DNA from: DATJLQ01 sp035509415
GTDB taxonomy: Bacteria; Pseudomonadota; Alphaproteobacteria; JACZXZ01
DNA length: 63,060 nt
NCBI GenBank assembly: GCA_035509415.1
Contig: DATJLQ010000024.1
Location: 1-63,060, forward strand
Direction: 5' to 3'
Made by a program: the position numbers and the translations under genes. This document shows, one piece after another, positions 62,762 through 63,060 of this stretch. Below the pieces are notes generated by a model that did not search any database, was not told the DNA's origin, and saw only the letters and a program-made list of their open reading frames with translations. Position 1 is the stretch's first letter; each line of letters begins with the position of its first letter.

Positions 62762-63060
62762 ATGAAGCTCAAAGCCCTTGCGATCGCCCTCACGATTGCC
62801 GCCGCCCTCGCCGCGGCGCCGATCGCTCCCGCCTCGGCCCATGGTTGGCATCGCGGCGGCCATGGCGGATTGGTTCTCGGACTCTTCGCCGGTGCCGCGA
62901 CCGCCCTCGTGGTGGGGGCCGCGACCATCGCGGCAGCACCTTTCGAAGCGGTCGCGGCGGCGACCCAGCCGGTCTATGCGCCGCCGCCTCCCGCTTACGT
63001 GCCGGCACCGGTCGCCTACGCGCCCGCCCCCGCCTACTATGCGCCCGTGACGCCGGTCTA
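62762..63060 (+). CDS. Secreted Pro/Tyr-rich hypothetical protein (3' end beyond window)
   Basis: About 99 residues are visible and the frame is open at the right edge. Signal peptide MKLKALAIALTIAAALAAAP ... ASA, then a His/Gly cluster (HGWHRGGHGG), a hydrophobic Gly/Ala stretch that could be a glycine-zipper helix (LVLGLFAGAATALVVGAATIA), and Pro/Tyr repeats (YAPPPPAYVPAP, YAPAPAYYAP). Such envelope proteins of alphaproteobacteria are usually uncharacterised. The start follows a regulated-looking promoter. Confidence 0.7.
   Translation, partial: MKLKALAIALTIAAALAAAPIAPASAHGWHRGGHGGLVLGLFAGAATALVVGAATIAAAPFEAVAAATQPVYAPPPPAYVPAPVAYAPAPAYYAPVTPV

Overview
The window is GC-rich (roughly two thirds G+C), almost wholly coding chromosomal DNA of an alphaproteobacterium. 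Family signatures pointing there are the order argD-argF-hslO, a ChvI/ChvG-type two-component pair, dnaX-ybaB-recR behind a 4.5S SRP RNA gene, def-fmt-truA, dapD-dapE, an ornithine decarboxylase with a structured leader, CycM-like membrane-anchored cytochrome c, and REP-like palindromes common in this class. I cannot name a genus from the sequence. No phage, insertion sequence or CRISPR array was seen.

Layout. 1-2.6 kb: an IorAB-type molybdenum hydroxylase, cut at the left edge. 2.8-6.7 kb: a lipoprotein and the argD-argF-hslO operon. 6.9-12.4 kb: an ABC-2 permease, RecX, an MscS channel, a sulfite-oxidase-like molybdoenzyme with RidA, and a CrcB fluoride channel. 12.5-18.2 kb: ornithine decarboxylase with its leader, then small exported proteins leading into a ChvI/ChvG-like two-component system that ends at a strong terminator. 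18.3-22.7 kb: a MocR regulator fused to a MOSC-rubredoxin protein, divergent from an orphan UrtA-like binding protein. 22.8-28.4 kb: tRNA-Arg, an envelope lipoprotein, xanthine phosphoribosyltransferase, an EamA exporter, panC, rlmI and a tandem REP repeat.

28.4-32.9 kb: a minus-strand block rpmH-rnpA-yidD-yidC-engB-argB behind a consensus promoter; it makes ribosomal protein L34, the RNase P protein, membrane insertion factors, a ribosome-assembly GTPase and an arginine enzyme. 33.0-36.7 kb: a TVP38 membrane protein with a disulfide-reductase-like flavoprotein, then an orphan sensor kinase. 36.8-45.0 kb: dapDE, truA/fmt/def, rmuC, an OmpA-like porin and recR. 45.1-53.2 kb: ybaB, dnaX, SRP RNA, an AT-richer islet with a lone nuclease-like gene, nudC, a MASE1 kinase, pheA and kdsB. 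53.5-63.1 kb: a tandem-duplicated dihaem cytochrome c, an AT-rich islet with a possible structured RNA and an orphan coiled-coil/winged-helix gene, hisN, the yejA-yejB-yejEF peptide importer with permease and ATPase fused, and a cut-off secreted protein behind an operator-like promoter.

Most of the window is housekeeping. The items I rate most worth checking are the MocR-MOSC-rubredoxin fusion with an internal ribosome binding site, the 34-codon arginine-rich upstream ORF ahead of ornithine decarboxylase, the hairpin-rich candidate RNA at about 54.6-54.9 kb with its convergent orphan gene, the lone HsdR-N-like nuclease, the YejE-YejF fusion and the near-identical tandem cytochrome. All functional calls come from reading motifs and family knowledge; no search was run.
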